The notes beneath the pieces were generated by a model. That model worked only from the letters and a program-made list of their open reading frames with translations, made no database searches and was not told the origin of the DNA. Positions 1 through 9,511 of a DNA stretch of 64,000 nucleotides are shown here, piece by piece. Location of the stretch: positions 1-64,000 of the forward strand of contig VAXG01000102.1 in the NCBI GenBank assembly GCA_005883355.1, written 5' to 3'. The DNA comes from Actinomycetota bacterium. Its GTDB lineage: Bacteria > Actinomycetota > Thermoleophilia > Gaiellales > Gaiellaceae. A program made the position numbers and the translations under genes. Within the stretch, counting starts at the first letter, position 1. Each line of letters starts with the position of its first letter.

Positions 1-1070
1 TCGTTCAGGCGCCGGACATTGGCGGCGATCACCGGATCGTCCGGCTCGGTCAGCCGCTCTGCGGGCTCGTTGAGAAAACGAACTTCCGTCTCCGCGAACC
101 CCGACTGGCGGGCCAGGAGCTCGAGCGTCTCAGGCACGAGCGGCTGGGCGTGCGTCAGGTCGGCGAAGTAGTTGCGCAGCGCGATCGGCGAGAGCGGGTT
201 GATCGTCTCGGCGATGAGGACACCGCCTGGTCTCAGCTTCGCGGTAGCGAGCCGCAGCGTCTGCACGAGCGTCGGTGCGGGAAGGTGCTCGACGACCTGG
301 CTCATGAAGATCGCGCCGAGCGAACCGTCGGCTGCGGCTTCGAGGTACGCGACCAGGTCGGCCTGCTCGACGTCGAGTCCGTCGCCACGCGCGTACGCGA
401 CCATGTCGGCGTCGGCATCGATGCCGCGTGCCTCCACCCCGGCTTCGCGCAAGAGCCCCAGCAGCTCGCCACGCCCACAGCCGATGTCCAGAACCGGCGC
501 GTTCTCCCGCAGCTCCTCGAGGTAGCGCCGCTGCCGCTCGCGAATGGACTCGACGTTGCCGCGCATCCTGCTCTCGAACGCGAAGTAGTCGGGAACCGAG
601 GCCGCAGCCGGCTGGGCCGCGACCGTTGCAGGCGCGGGCGCCACACCGGCCGGCCCTCGCCGTTCGAGCCGCGCGAGTCGCTCCTCCAACTCACGGACTA
701 GTCGGTCCGACTGCCCGCGGGCGGCCGCAGAGGCGTCGGCTCTCTCAGACAACGCATCGACAAGCTTGAGGACCGAGTCGTTGAAGACCCGCTGGTCGGC
801 GGCAAGAGGCTCGACGTACCAACGCATGATCTTTCGGAGGACCCGCTTGACGACTCCTTTCGGACCACCGCCGGCGGGGCGCTCGGCCGTGACCGGCCAG
901 AAGCGCTCGGCAAGAGCCCGCGTCGAGGCGAAATCGGCGCCCTGCGAGTCCTCATGGACGGCACCACGTCGAAGCTCCTCGCGGAGCCGGTCGAACAGGG
1001 CGGCGACGTCGGTCTCCTCCGGCGAGGAAATACCTGCAGGCGCCGGGTTTCTCGCCTCCGGCCCGGACAT
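1..1070 (-). CDS. class I SAM-dependent methyltransferase, C-terminus beyond window
   Basis: This is an open frame from ATG at 1070 down to base 1 with no stop, so at least 356 residues are present and the 3' end lies outside the window. The SAM-binding motif I reads VLDIGCGRGE at residues 193-202, followed by acidic residues at the end of the next strand and a post-motif segment with EHLP near residue 261 and KLRPGGVL after it. The first 180 residues are charged and probably helical (WYVEPLAADQ, then a run of Leu/Glu/Arg heptads). This is a layout common among methyltransferases of polysaccharide clusters, which methylate a sugar or the glycan terminus. It follows the flippase gene by 26 bp on the same strand, so the two are probably co-transcribed. 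The acceptor cannot be told from sequence. Confidence 0.85.
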   Translation of the reverse strand, partial: MSGPEARNPAPAGISSPEETDVAALFDRLREELRRGAVHEDSQGADFASTRALAERFWPVTAERPAGGGPKGVVKRVLRKIMRWYVEPLAADQRVFNDSVLKLVDALSERADASAAARGQSDRLVRELEERLARLERRGPAGVAPAPATVAAQPAAASVPDYFAFESRMRGNVESIRERQRRYLEELRENAPVLDIGCGRGELLGLLREAGVEARGIDADADMVAYARGDGLDVEQADLVAYLEAAADGSLGAIFMSQVVEHLPAPTLVQTLRLATAKLRPGGVLIAETINPLSPIALRNYFADLTHAQPLVPETLELLARQSGFAETEVRFLNEPAERLTEPDDPVIAANVRRLN

Positions 1071-1096
1071 TCACAGGATTGTACGGGGTGAGCCTG

Positions 1097-2599
1097 TCAG
1101 TGGAGGGCACGCACGTAGTGCCATGCCTGGGCGAGACCGAGTTGCCGCATGGCCACCAGCAGAACGGCGTAGAGCGCCAGACCCGCTGCTGCCGCCGGCA
1201 CGGCACCGAGCACGAGCGACGCCCCGCCGAACGCTAGCGCTGTGGCCGCCCCGACGAGGATCGACAGACGCCCTAGGCCGACGACAGTCAGCACGAGCAT
1301 CCGCGGCGCGAGCGAGGCCATCAGCCCGAGCACGACGACAAGCGTCGAGACGCCGAGCGCGACCGTCACGCCCGTGAGCCCCCACAGCGCGCGGCCGGCG
1401 ATCGAGATGGGGATGTCGACAGCGACCGCAGCGATCGCCAGTGGGATCAGCAGCCGAGTGCGATGCATGACGAACAGCAGGGGATACGTGATCAGGAACG
1501 CCGCGTTCGCGACCATCCACGGGGAGAGGAACACCACGAGGCGACCGAGCTGGTCCCCGACGTGACCCGAGAATGCGTTGCCGAGCACCGCAGTGACCAC
1601 ACGTCCGCCGACGAGCGCCACGAGCCCCGCGGCGGCGCCGACGAAGGCGAGAGAGACCCACGCGGAGTGCACGACGTGATCCGCGGCGCTCTCGGCGTCG
1701 ACACCCCGGCGGGTCAGCGGCGCCGCGGAGATGAGTGACAGCGAGAACGCCGTCGCGCTGACGAACGTCGCCGCGAGCAGATACGCATACGACAGGCTCG
1801 TGACGCTGCCCTCGCCCGTGCCGGCGGCAAAGCGGAGCGCGATCACGTAGAGGCCCTGCAGAGCAACGGGCACGGCTGCGCCGTACAGGAGCCGCCAGAG
1901 GCGGTGGCCGAGCCGGAGTGGGACGCCTCGGTGCAGCCGCAGCCTGTTCCCCCGCACGAGCAGCACGATCATCGGCAGCCCGATCGCGATCGCGCCGTTC
2001 AGCGCCAGCCCCCATGCAAGCGTGACGAGCCCGTGGGAATCCGCGGCCAGCACGAAGAAGACGACGCCGCCGACGCCGCCGAGCGCGAAGCCGAGAGCAG
2101 CCGGGACGTAGCTGTCCTTCGCAGCGAGCGCGCTGGCGGCGAGGGCCGCGATCAACTGGGCGAACGCGGCGGGCACCAGCCACGGCAACGCGTCGGCGGC
2201 GACCACCGCCGACTTCTCCGGCAGCCGACCGGTGAACAACTCACCCCAGAAATGCGAGAAGACCGCCGCAAGGACCGTCGCAGGGATCGCAACGGCCAGG
2301 AACGCGAGTGCATAGGCGCGGAACTCCGAGCCGAGCCGTCCTTCCGCTTCGGCGCGAGTCAGGTCGGGGACGACCACCATCCGGAAAGCCTGAGCCCCGA
2401 GAACGAGCACGAGGTAGACGCCGTAGGCGGCCATGAATCCGTCCGTCTCCCGGTTGCGGCCGAACTTGTGCGCCAGGAAGGCACCGGCCACCGCAGCGGC
2501 AAGGCTCAGCGTCACATATGAGAGACCTGTAAAGGCACCGCTTCGAACGGCGCTCCGGCCGCGTTCCGGGCTACCCTTGGGCTGCTCGTCGGCGGGCAC
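1097..2599 (-). CDS. MurJ/Wzx-like polysaccharide flippase (MOP superfamily)
   Basis: A hydrophobic protein of about 500 residues with roughly 14 predicted membrane segments, the size and layout of the MOP exporter superfamily (MurJ, Wzx). The amino end ([11 protein letters not shown], then [14 protein letters not shown]) resembles MurJ-type lipid-linked oligosaccharide flippases, with an early amphipathic stretch and a polar GRNRETD loop. Its likely role is to turn polyprenyl-PP-linked glycans across the cytoplasmic membrane. I chose GTG 2599 because it leaves a 6-bp gap to the divergent gene. GTG 2623 and TTG 2620 are alternatives that would overlap that gene by up to 18 bp. It heads a minus-strand pair with the methyltransferase. 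A second flippase-like gene lies at 24522-25829, so substrate specificity is open. Confidence 0.8.
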   Translation of the reverse strand: MPADEQPKGSPERGRSAVRSGAFTGLSYVTLSLAAAVAGAFLAHKFGRNRETDGFMAAYGVYLVLVLGAQAFRMVVVPDLTRAEAEGRLGSEFRAYALAFLAVAIPATVLAAVFSHFWGELFTGRLPEKSAVVAADALPWLVPAAFAQLIAALAASALAAKDSYVPAALGFALGGVGGVVFFVLAADSHGLVTLAWGLALNGAIAIGLPMIVLLVRGNRLRLHRGVPLRLGHRLWRLLYGAAVPVALQGLYVIALRFAAGTGEGSVTSLSYAYLLAATFVSATAFSLSLISAAPLTRRGVDAESAADHVVHSAWVSLAFVGAAAGLVALVGGRVVTAVLGNAFSGHVGDQLGRLVVFLSPWMVANAAFLITYPLLFVMHRTRLLIPLAIAAVAVDIPISIAGRALWGLTGVTVALGVSTLVVVLGLMASLAPRMLVLTVVGLGRLSILVGAATALAFGGASLVLGAVPAAAAGLALYAVLLVAMRQLGLAQAWHYVRALH

Positions 2600-2605
2600 C
2601 GCTGC

Positions 2606-4654
2606 ATGAAAGCAGACCAACACGACTCCACCTGGACGGACGACGCCGTAGCTGATCTACGGCGGGACTTCGGCGACTTCTTCACCGGCAGGACTTGCCT
2701 CGTCACCGGCGCCGACGGGTTCATGGGATCGCACCTCACCGATGCGCTCGTGCAACTCGATGCGAACGTGCATGCGTTCGTGCGCGCAACCTCGAGCGGT
2801 GCGCTGAACAACATCGCCCCGCTGCGCACACGGATCAAGGTGCACTTCGCGGATCTGACGGACAAGACGTCCATCGACTACCTCGTCAAAGACCTGCTCC
2901 ACGCCCCCGACAAGCCCTACGTCTTCCATCTGGGCGCGCAGGCACACGTCGGCGAATCGTGGCACCGCCCATACGAGACCGTGACGGCGAACACGATCGG
3001 GACGCTGAACCTGTTGCAGTCGATCGTCGACAGCGGTCTCGAGCTCGAGAAGTTCGACACCGCAGGCACCTCGGAGGAGTACGGAAACGTCCACGAGGAC
3101 GTGGCGCACCATCACGATTTCGACGAGGACGGCTTGATTCTCCACGAGCGCTCGCCGATCAATCCGAAGTCGATCTACGCCACCTCGAAGGTCGCCGCGG
3201 ACTTCCTGACGATGAACTACCACGACGCCTTCGGCGTGCCCGGTGTGGTCACACGGATGTTCAACAATTACGGACCCCGCCAGAACCCTCGCTACGTCAC
3301 CGGGACGATCATCACGCAGGCGCTCACGCGCGAGACCGTCGAGCTCGGCCAGCTCGAGCCGATGCGCGACTTCTGCTTCTGCACCGACGGCGTCCGCGGG
3401 CATCTGATGGTCGCGGCACGCGGAATCCCCGGCGACCTCTACGTCTACGGACAGGGCAAGAACATCTCGATGCGCGACTGGGCCGAGCTCATCCTCCGCG
3501 TTGGCCGCGAGCAGGGCCATTGGGAAGCACGCGAGATCGTCTCGACCGCAGATCGCTACCGGCCGGGAGCCAGCGAGGTGATGGCGCTGCGCGTGGGCTA
3601 CGACAAGCTCAACCGAGAAACCGACTGGGAGCCTCACGTGTCGTGGGAGGACGGCGTCGCACGGACGATCGCCTGGTACGCCGAGAACCGGCCGCGCTGG
3701 ATCGGCCGGGTCGACTGGCTGACGCAGACGAAGATCCTCGTCACAGGCGGCGGCGGCTTTCTCGGCTCGCACCTGGTCGAGCGCCTCGAAGCCGACGGCC
3801 ACGACGTCTTCGTCGCGCGGCGCGCCGATTACGACCTGACGAAATGGGACGACGCGGCGCGGCTGTTCGCCGACGCGAAGCCCGAGCAGGTGTTCCACCT
3901 GGCGGGCGATGTGGGCGGCATCGGCGCCAACCGTGTGAATCCGGGCCGTTTCTGGTACGCGAACCTGATGATGGGGGCGCACGTGCTCGAGTTGTCGCGC
4001 GAGCATGGCCTTGGCAAGCTCGTCATCGCCGGCACCGTGTGCGCGTACCCGAAATTCGCAGCCGTGCCGTTCCAAGAGGACGACCTCTGGAACGGCTACC
4101 CGGAGGAGACGAACGCGCCCTACGGCGTGGCGAAGAAGTCGATCCTCGTCGGCGCACAGTCCTATCGAGAGCAGTACGGGCTCGACTCGATCTTCCTGCT
4201 GCCCGCGAACCTGTACGGGCCTCGTGACAACTTCGACCTCGAGACGTCGCACGTCATCCCCGGGCTGATCCGGAAGATGCTCGACAACCCACAACACGTC
4301 ACGCTCTGGGGAGACGGATCGCCCACGCGCGAGTTTCTCTACGTGGACGACTGCGTCGAAGGCCTCGTGCTCGCTGCTGAACGATATGACGGAGCCGAGC
4401 CGGTGAATCTCGGCACCGGCGCCGAGATCTCGATCCGCGAGCTCGCGGAGCAGATCGCAGAGCTTGTCGGCTTCGAGGGCGAGATCGAGTGGGACACCTC
4501 GATGCCGAACGGCCAGCCTCGACGGAGCCTCGATGCGAGCCGTGCCCGTGAGCTCTTCGGCTTCGAGGCGCGCACACCGCTCCGCGACGGGCTCGAGCGG
4601 ACGATCGCGTGGTACCGCCAGCACGCGGGCGCGACCGCCGGCGCTCAGGCGTGA
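2606..4654 (+). CDS. fused nucleotide-sugar 4,6-dehydratase / GDP-L-fucose synthase-like SDR
   Basis: The 682-residue product carries two complete extended SDR domains in one frame. Domain 1 (about 30-365) has the NAD(P) motif TGADGFMG at 34-41, the dehydratase active-site signature TSEEYG at 155-160 and Tyr191/Lys195 in YATSK, as in GDP-mannose and related 4,6-dehydratases. Domain 2 (about 375-672) has a second Rossmann motif TGGGGFLG, a CAYP segment with Thr477, and Tyr506/Lys510, resembling GDP-L-fucose synthase (WcaG), the 3,5-epimerase/4-reductase that normally acts next. The linker is only about five residues and holds no ATG, GTG or TTG start, so this looks like a true fusion. It could convert an NDP-hexose to a 6-deoxyhexose, with GDP-mannose to GDP-fucose the obvious guess, but the substrate is inferred. 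Confidence 0.85.
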   Translation: MKADQHDSTWTDDAVADLRRDFGDFFTGRTCLVTGADGFMGSHLTDALVQLDANVHAFVRATSSGALNNIAPLRTRIKVHFADLTDKTSIDYLVKDLLHAPDKPYVFHLGAQAHVGESWHRPYETVTANTIGTLNLLQSIVDSGLELEKFDTAGTSEEYGNVHEDVAHHHDFDEDGLILHERSPINPKSIYATSKVAADFLTMNYHDAFGVPGVVTRMFNNYGPRQNPRYVTGTIITQALTRETVELGQLEPMRDFCFCTDGVRGHLMVAARGIPGDLYVYGQGKNISMRDWAELILRVGREQGHWEAREIVSTADRYRPGASEVMALRVGYDKLNRETDWEPHVSWEDGVARTIAWYAENRPRWIGRVDWLTQTKILVTGGGGFLGSHLVERLEADGHDVFVARRADYDLTKWDDAARLFADAKPEQVFHLAGDVGGIGANRVNPGRFWYANLMMGAHVLELSREHGLGKLVIAGTVCAYPKFAAVPFQEDDLWNGYPEETNAPYGVAKKSILVGAQSYREQYGLDSIFLLPANLYGPRDNFDLETSHVIPGLIRKMLDNPQHVTLWGDGSPTREFLYVDDCVEGLVLAAERYDGAEPVNLGTGAEISIRELAEQIAELVGFEGEIEWDTSMPNGQPRRSLDASRARELFGFEARTPLRDGLERTIAWYRQHAGATAGAQA

Positions 4655-6330
4655 GCTCGCAGACGGCGGCGCCGCCCGCGGCGGTCGAGGCGATCGGCGC
4701 GCGGCTCGACCGGGCTCGTGAGATCCTGAGCTCACTCCGGCCCGCCTACGTGCTGGGCACTTTCGTGGCAGTGCAGTGGTTGGCGCTGCTCGCCCTTGCC
4801 GTGACCGTCAAGCACAACGGCTGGCTGTATTACGCCGGCGGTGATCAGCTCTGGCACTACTCGGGTGCCTATCTACTCGCGCACGGGCATCTGCCGCCCG
4901 CCTATGTCGGGTACGGCTGGTCGATCATGTTGCTGCCCGTCTCGTGGTTCGCCGGTGCAAGCCTCGTTTCCGCGCTGCCGGCCATTGTGGTGCTCAACAC
5001 GGTGATCCTGCTGCCGGTCGCACTTCTGTGTGTCTACGGGATCGCCAGCCGAATCGCCGGCCGACTGTTCGGCTACTTCGCCGCTCTGCTCTGGATCGTT
5101 CTCCCTTACCTCGGAATCCTGTTCGTGGAGCCGGGATATCACCAGAAGTACACGGAGCTCACGCTGCCTCAACTCCTCGGGCTGACCTCGGTGCCGGACT
5201 TCCCTGCAACGGTCGCGCTCCTGGTCTGCGCGTTCTTCTGTCTCCGCACGGTCGAGTCGGGTGGTTGGCGGCCGTCGGCAGCTGCAGGGCTGGCAGCTGG
5301 TTGGTCGATCGCTATCAAGCCGTCGAACACGATCTTCCTCGTCGCGCCGGTCCTATTGCTGATCGTGGAACGGCGCCGCGCGTTACCCATGTTTGTTGCG
5401 GGACTCTTGCCCGCCGCTCTGACCCTCGCCCTCTGGAAGTTCCGCGGCCTTGGCGAGCTCGCCGCTGCACCCATGGAGCCGGTGCAGCTCGCTTCTGGAG
5501 TCGGGGATCTGATTCGTCGAATTCACAGCCCGAGCCTGAACAGCTGGGCTCATCTCCATCAGGTGCTCAACGCGCTGCGCGAGCACTTCTGGGTGGCACG
5601 TGTCATGGAATGGCTTCCGATTGCCGGCTCCATCGCCCTTCTCGCCAGATCCCGACGCGCCTTCCTGCTCGTCGGAAGCTGGTTCATCGTCTTTCTGCTC
5701 GCGAAAGGGACATACATCCCTGCGTCGATCGACGACGCGAGCTTCTTCCGCATTCTGATGCCGGCGTTTCCCGCTTATCTGTTGCTGGCGGCGTCAGTCG
5801 TCCTCCTCGTGCCCGGAGCCCGTGCTCGACCGGCGCGACCCGCACCGATTCTGAGAGGCCGAACGCTGAGCATCGTCTTCGCCGCTGCCGTATTGGTGTT
5901 CGCAGTCCTGCCACTCAGCGTGATCGCGGCGACTCCTCGCCTCCACGACGGCGACCGACAAGCAGTTCGCCTGGGAGACAGTCTCGTCCCGGTCGCAGCC
6001 GCGCTCGGGATCGTGGCCAGAACCGAAGGAGGTGTCGTTCACCTCGAGTGGCGACCAGGTCCGGCGAGCGATGCAGCGGTCTTCTACCGGGTGTTGCGCG
6101 CCAGGGGCGCTGGCGGCGGTGCGGCCTGCGCCGGGAGGCTCCGCAACTCGTCGGACAACTGCCAGCTCTACATGGATGACCTCGGCTCGGTGCGAGTGCG
6201 GTCGTTCGACGATCGACCGGCCTCCGGAAGCTGGTCTTACCGCATCGGTGTCGCCGCCAACTGGCTGAACGACCCATCACTTGGTGACGTCTACGTCGTC
6301 AGTGCGCCCGTCAGCGTGGCGATTCCGTAA
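4651..6330 (+). CDS. GT-C-type polytopic membrane protein (GT39-like) with extracytoplasmic C-terminal domain
   Basis: About 559 residues starting at GTG 4651, whose GTGA overlap with the preceding stop indicates translational coupling. The first 430 residues hold about ten membrane segments. An acidic first loop follows the first segment (GGDQLWHYS), as in GT-C glycosyltransferases that use polyprenyl-phosphate sugars. After the last helix comes a soluble region of about 120 residues with alternating hydrophobic strands ([19 protein letters not shown]) that looks like a fibronectin-III-like beta sandwich outside the membrane. The role is probably to transfer a sugar to a lipid-linked or exported glycan. 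It overlaps the converging DUF2304 gene by 20 bp. A GT-C assignment is a family-level guess. Confidence 0.75.
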   Translation: MSSQTAAPPAAVEAIGARLDRAREILSSLRPAYVLGTFVAVQWLALLALAVTVKHNGWLYYAGGDQLWHYSGAYLLAHGHLPPAYVGYGWSIMLLPVSWFAGASLVSALPAIVVLNTVILLPVALLCVYGIASRIAGRLFGYFAALLWIVLPYLGILFVEPGYHQKYTELTLPQLLGLTSVPDFPATVALLVCAFFCLRTVESGGWRPSAAAGLAAGWSIAIKPSNTIFLVAPVLLLIVERRRALPMFVAGLLPAALTLALWKFRGLGELAAAPMEPVQLASGVGDLIRRIHSPSLNSWAHLHQVLNALREHFWVARVMEWLPIAGSIALLARSRRAFLLVGSWFIVFLLAKGTYIPASIDDASFFRILMPAFPAYLLLAASVVLLVPGARARPARPAPILRGRTLSIVFAAAVLVFAVLPLSVIAATPRLHDGDRQAVRLGDSLVPVAAALGIVARTEGGVVHLEWRPGPASDAAVFYRVLRARGAGGGAACAGRLRNSSDNCQLYMDDLGSVRVRSFDDRPASGSWSYRIGVAANWLNDPSLGDVYVVSAPVSVAIP

Positions 6331-6676
6331 CACCCTCCCGCTGCTGTTGCTCCAGCAGGGCGAGACGCTGAGCGAGAATCGTGTTCTGGTCGGAGAGCCG
6401 TGAGATGACCGTCGAGTAGTGCAGCAGTACGACCAGGATGAAGAGAGCCCCGATGGCACCGAGAATCGCCGGCGGATACGTCTGGACGCCGAACCAGCCC
6501 GCGATCGTGTTGAGACCGTCCCGCCACACCGAGAGCGCGAGCAGGACGCCACCGGTCAGCAGCCAGAGCAGCGCGTAGCGCTCACGAAGCCGGCGTGAGC
6601 GGATCAGCTCGAAGACGACGACGAGCAAGAGGAAGGACGCGACCGCAGAGGCGATCGATACGGGCAGAGGTGTCAT
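6311..6676 (-). CDS. DUF2304 small membrane protein
   Basis: A 121-residue protein with three membrane helices (VASFLLLVVVFELI, LLWLLTGGVLLALSVW, ILGAIGALFILVVLLHY) followed by a short helical cytoplasmic tail rich in Gln and Leu. This matches DUF2304 in length and pattern. DUF2304 proteins are typically encoded next to DPM1-like GT2 enzymes and are thought to assist polyprenyl-phosphate sugar synthesis or flipping. That is exactly the context here: ATG 6676 overlaps the GT2 stop codon (ATGA). It is the last gene of the minus operon that starts at 9511. Confidence 0.85.
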   Translation of the reverse strand: MTPLPVSIASAVASFLLLVVVFELIRSRRLRERYALLWLLTGGVLLALSVWRDGLNTIAGWFGVQTYPPAILGAIGALFILVVLLHYSTVISRLSDQNTILAQRLALLEQQQREGVTESPR

Positions 6677-7458
6677 CGTCGGTGCTCCTTCTCTAGCGGG
6701 ACGGCGTAGCGGCGAAAGAGGCCGACGAAGATCGCGAGCAGCACTTTCGTCATGTAGTAGATCGAGCGCAGCGCGGTGATCGACGACGCCCCGCCGCCGC
6801 GCTCGCGCATCTCGACCGGGACCTCCAGCAGGCGCAACTTGTGCTTCACGCACATGATCGTCGCCTCCACCTCCGGGTAGTCGTGCGGGTAGTCGGCGGC
6901 GAAGAGCGCGATGCCCTTTCGGTTCACCGCCCGGAACCCCGACGTCGTGTCCGTGACCTTCTGGCGGACGACGGCCGAAACCACCAACGCGAACAGCCGG
7001 ATCCCGAGCCGGCGCGTGAAAGACGACTGGTAGCCGCTGCCGCTCGCGAAGCGCGACCCGACGCACAGGTCGGCCTGGCCGGCCACGACCGGCGCGAGAA
7101 TCGCCGGCAGCTGCGTCGGGTCGTGCTGTCCGTCGCCGTCGACCTGGACCGCGATGTCGTAGCCGTGCTCGAATGCGAAGCGATAGCCCGTCTGCACCGC
7201 ACCGCCGATGCCGAGGTTGAAGGGAAGGCGAAGCACGTGCGCACCGCGATCGGCAGCGATACCCGCGGTGCGATCCGTGGAGCCGTCATCGACCACGACG
7301 ATGTCGAAGCCCGGATCGAACGCGCGGAGCTCGTCGATCACGCGGCCGACGGTCTCTTCCTCGTTCAGTGCAGGAACGATCGCGATCCGCCGCAACTCGG
7401 CAATCTGCCCGAGCACCGCGTCGTGCGGGGGCGCCGGCACTTCCACGAGCTCAGCCAC
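6673..7458 (-). CDS. GT2 polyprenyl-phosphate mannosyl/glucosyltransferase-like (DPM1 type)
   Basis: A 261-residue GT-A enzyme. It opens with AIVPALNEEETVG, then VVDDGSTD and the metal-binding VDGDGQHDP, the signature of dolichol/polyprenyl-phosphate sugar synthases. These transfer a sugar from an NDP donor to polyprenyl phosphate at the inner face of the membrane, which would feed the GT-C enzymes of the island. The start is set at GTG 7458, which overlaps the upstream stop by 8 bp; upstream in-frame codons belong to the reading shadow of the neighbouring gene. The C-terminal end lacks clear membrane segments, so its association with the membrane may depend on the DUF2304 partner, whose ATG overlaps its stop. 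Confidence 0.9.
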   Translation of the reverse strand: MAELVEVPAPPHDAVLGQIAELRRIAIVPALNEEETVGRVIDELRAFDPGFDIVVVDDGSTDRTAGIAADRGAHVLRLPFNLGIGGAVQTGYRFAFEHGYDIAVQVDGDGQHDPTQLPAILAPVVAGQADLCVGSRFASGSGYQSSFTRRLGIRLFALVVSAVVRQKVTDTTSGFRAVNRKGIALFAADYPHDYPEVEATIMCVKHKLRLLEVPVEMRERGGGASSITALRSIYYMTKVLLAIFVGLFRRYAVPLEKEHRR

Positions 7459-8665
7459 CGGCGACCACCGGCGACCGCAGGCCCACGAGCTCGAGAATCT
7501 GGCGCGCCCGATGCGCATAGGTGTGCTCGTCGAGCACACGCTCGCGCGCGCGCCGTCCCATCGCCTCTGCCGCGCCGGGATCGTCGAGCAGCTCGCGATA
7601 GGCAGCGACTGCCTCGTCCGCGCTCGAGACGACGCGTAGCTCCGAGCCGACCTCGAACCAGCGCTCGATCCCTTCGTGCGGATTCGAGACGATCGCCGCT
7701 CCCGAAGCGGCGAGCTCGAACGGCCGACACGTCGACGACGCGTAAACGGTCGCATGCGAACGGCGCGTGATGTTCAGGTTGATCCTCGCGCGCGAGATCG
7801 CCTGTGCGAAGACGTTGAATGGGACATCGCCGATCATGCGCGCGTCTCCGGTATCACCCCGGAAGTCCATTCCACCGAGAGCGAAGTCGATCTCGGGATC
7901 GCGTCGGCTCGGTTCGCCGACGAGCGCCTGCATCCATTCGCGCCGGAACTTGTCCCCGTAGCCGTAGAAGAAGACGTCGTGCTCCTTCTCGACGGCCGCT
8001 GGCTGAAAGAGCTCCGGGTCGGCCGCCCAGAAGACCGCTTCCGCGCGCCGCGCACCCAACTCACGCAGACGTTCGAGCCCACCCTCCGAGTTCGAGAGCA
8101 CGAGATCGTACTCGGAGGGATCGGCACCGTGGTAGTAGTTGAACCCCGTGTCCATGCCTCCGAACTCCGGCAGGCTCATGGGCACGTCGCCGTCGTAGAA
8201 CACGACCGGGACGTCGAACTGCTCGCGCAGCCGCGTCGGGATGCCGCGCAGGTGTGCCATCGGCACCGTGAAGACGATCACCGCTGCGATGTCACGTTCC
8301 CGTTCGAGAAGCCGCTCGAGATGCCGCTGCCAGCGGGGCGTGACGTAGCGCCAGATCGCCTCGCGGGTGAGCCTGTCTCCCATCGTGTCTTCCGGGTTCT
8401 CCTCACCGCGCCGGAGCAGTGTGTCGCCTTTCAACCGAGCGGCGATCCCGCGGGCCCCGGCGAAGAGCTCGGCTTCGCGGTAGAGGGGATTCGGCGCCGT
8501 GCGCCACCACGGAGATTCGACCGCCCGCCCGCGGTACGGCGTGACGATGAGGTCGACGCCGACCTCGTTGAGGCCCTTCCAGATCTGCCACCACGCGGGC
8601 GTACAGCCGTAACGGAAGTCGAGGTCGGTCGCAGACGCTACGGCAAGGATCTTGGCGCCGGGCAC
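7451..8665 (-). CDS. CgeB-like GT-B glycosyltransferase
   Basis: A 404-residue protein of the GT-B type. The N-terminal half begins KILAVASATDLDFRYG and contains VVFYDGDVPMSL. The C-terminal half has NLNITRRSH and STCRPFELAASGAAIVSNP, the pattern seen in spore maturation protein CgeB and related family-1-like transferases, where Phe-Glu follows Arg-Pro in place of the GT4 E-x7-E motif. It probably adds a sugar to a growing glycan in the cytoplasm. GTG 8665 is the start, 45 bp after the deacetylase stop. A CATACT box 7 nt before it could be a weak internal promoter. Its stop overlaps the GT2 start by 8 bp. Confidence 0.8.
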   Translation of the reverse strand: MPGAKILAVASATDLDFRYGCTPAWWQIWKGLNEVGVDLIVTPYRGRAVESPWWRTAPNPLYREAELFAGARGIAARLKGDTLLRRGEENPEDTMGDRLTREAIWRYVTPRWQRHLERLLERERDIAAVIVFTVPMAHLRGIPTRLREQFDVPVVFYDGDVPMSLPEFGGMDTGFNYYHGADPSEYDLVLSNSEGGLERLRELGARRAEAVFWAADPELFQPAAVEKEHDVFFYGYGDKFRREWMQALVGEPSRRDPEIDFALGGMDFRGDTGDARMIGDVPFNVFAQAISRARINLNITRRSHATVYASSTCRPFELAASGAAIVSNPHEGIERWFEVGSELRVVSSADEAVAAYRELLDDPGAAEAMGRRARERVLDEHTYAHRARQILELVGLRSPVVAGG

Positions 8666-8710
8666 GGAGGTCAGTATGGCTAAGGCGTCTGCTTGCAGCG
8701 CTGAAAGCGC

Positions 8711-9511
8711 CTAGGGAGCGACGCTCTCGAGCTTGTGCGCAAAGCCGGCGAGTCCGTCCGAGCCGTTGATCCGCACGCGGCTCAGCTCGTAGGGCTTTGC
8801 CGGACTCGCCAGACCGTAATTCGTCGTGGTCGCGCCCCAATAGCCTGCGCGGCGGACCGCATCTATGACGCGCGCGTTGTAGCGCCCGCTCGGGTAGCAG
8901 AAGAACTCGACCGGAACGTGCAGCATCTTTCGGATTTCCACGCGCGAGCCGTGGACCTCCTGCCACAACCGCGCATCGTCGACGGTGGTCAGGTCGGGAT
9001 GCGTGATCGTGTGAGCGTCGATCTCCCACTTTGCAGCGATGAGGGCGCGCACCCGCCACAGCGGCAGGTTGAACTTCTGAACGGCGTTCACCTTGAGGTT
9101 GAGGACTCCGGGCCAGTGCAGCTTGCGTAGCACCGGCATCGCCTCTGTCGCCTGGCTGAGATAGCCGTCGTCGAACGAGATCACAACGGCACGGCGCGGC
9201 AGCGGCGAGCCGGTCAACCAGTACTCGTACACCTCCCGCAGCGTGACCGCGTGAAACCCCTGGTGCGCGAGCCACTTCATTTGCTTCGCGAAGTCGGCGG
9301 GGCGCACGAAGAGCTCCGGAAAGGCAACGCCCGCGGGGGGCGCCGCGATCACGTGATACATGAGAATCGGTACCGGCCTGTCGTGGCGGCGTCCCGCGAT
9401 ACCGCTCGGTGCCGCAAGAGCCGCTGCAGCACCAATGACCGCGATTGCCACCGCCGCCCGCCCGAAACGTCCGCTCGCCGCGCAGTCAGCTACTTTGAAG
9501 CGGGGTCGCAT
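8711..9511 (-). CDS. secreted or membrane-anchored polysaccharide deacetylase (CE4)
   Basis: About 266 residues from ATG 9511 (ATGs at 9541 and 9553 are also in frame). An N-terminal hydrophobic segment (AAVAIAVIGAAAALAA) suggests export with a signal anchor. The CE4/NodB fold is visible: ILMYHVI at the start of the barrel, the catalytic ISFDDGY with the metal-binding second Asp, ITHP with its His ligand, and FFCYPSGRYN. The enzyme would remove N- or O-acetyl groups from an extracellular glycan. It is the first gene of the minus operon ending with DUF2304. Its start codon overlaps that of the divergent phosphodiester glycosidase gene, so its promoter must lie inside that gene. Confidence 0.85.
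   Translation of the reverse strand: MRPRFKVADCAASGRFGRAAVAIAVIGAAAALAAPSGIAGRRHDRPVPILMYHVIAAPPAGVAFPELFVRPADFAKQMKWLAHQGFHAVTLREVYEYWLTGSPLPRRAVVISFDDGYLSQATEAMPVLRKLHWPGVLNLKVNAVQKFNLPLWRVRALIAAKWEIDAHTITHPDLTTVDDARLWQEVHGSRVEIRKMLHVPVEFFCYPSGRYNARVIDAVRRAGYWGATTTNYGLASPAKPYELSRVRINGSDGLAGFAHKLESVAP

Noticed and set aside
2657-4735. Minus-strand open frame of 692 codons antisense to the fused SDR gene
   Set aside because: GC-rich codon bias keeps opposite frames open. It has no recognisable motif and lies wholly on a well-supported gene.
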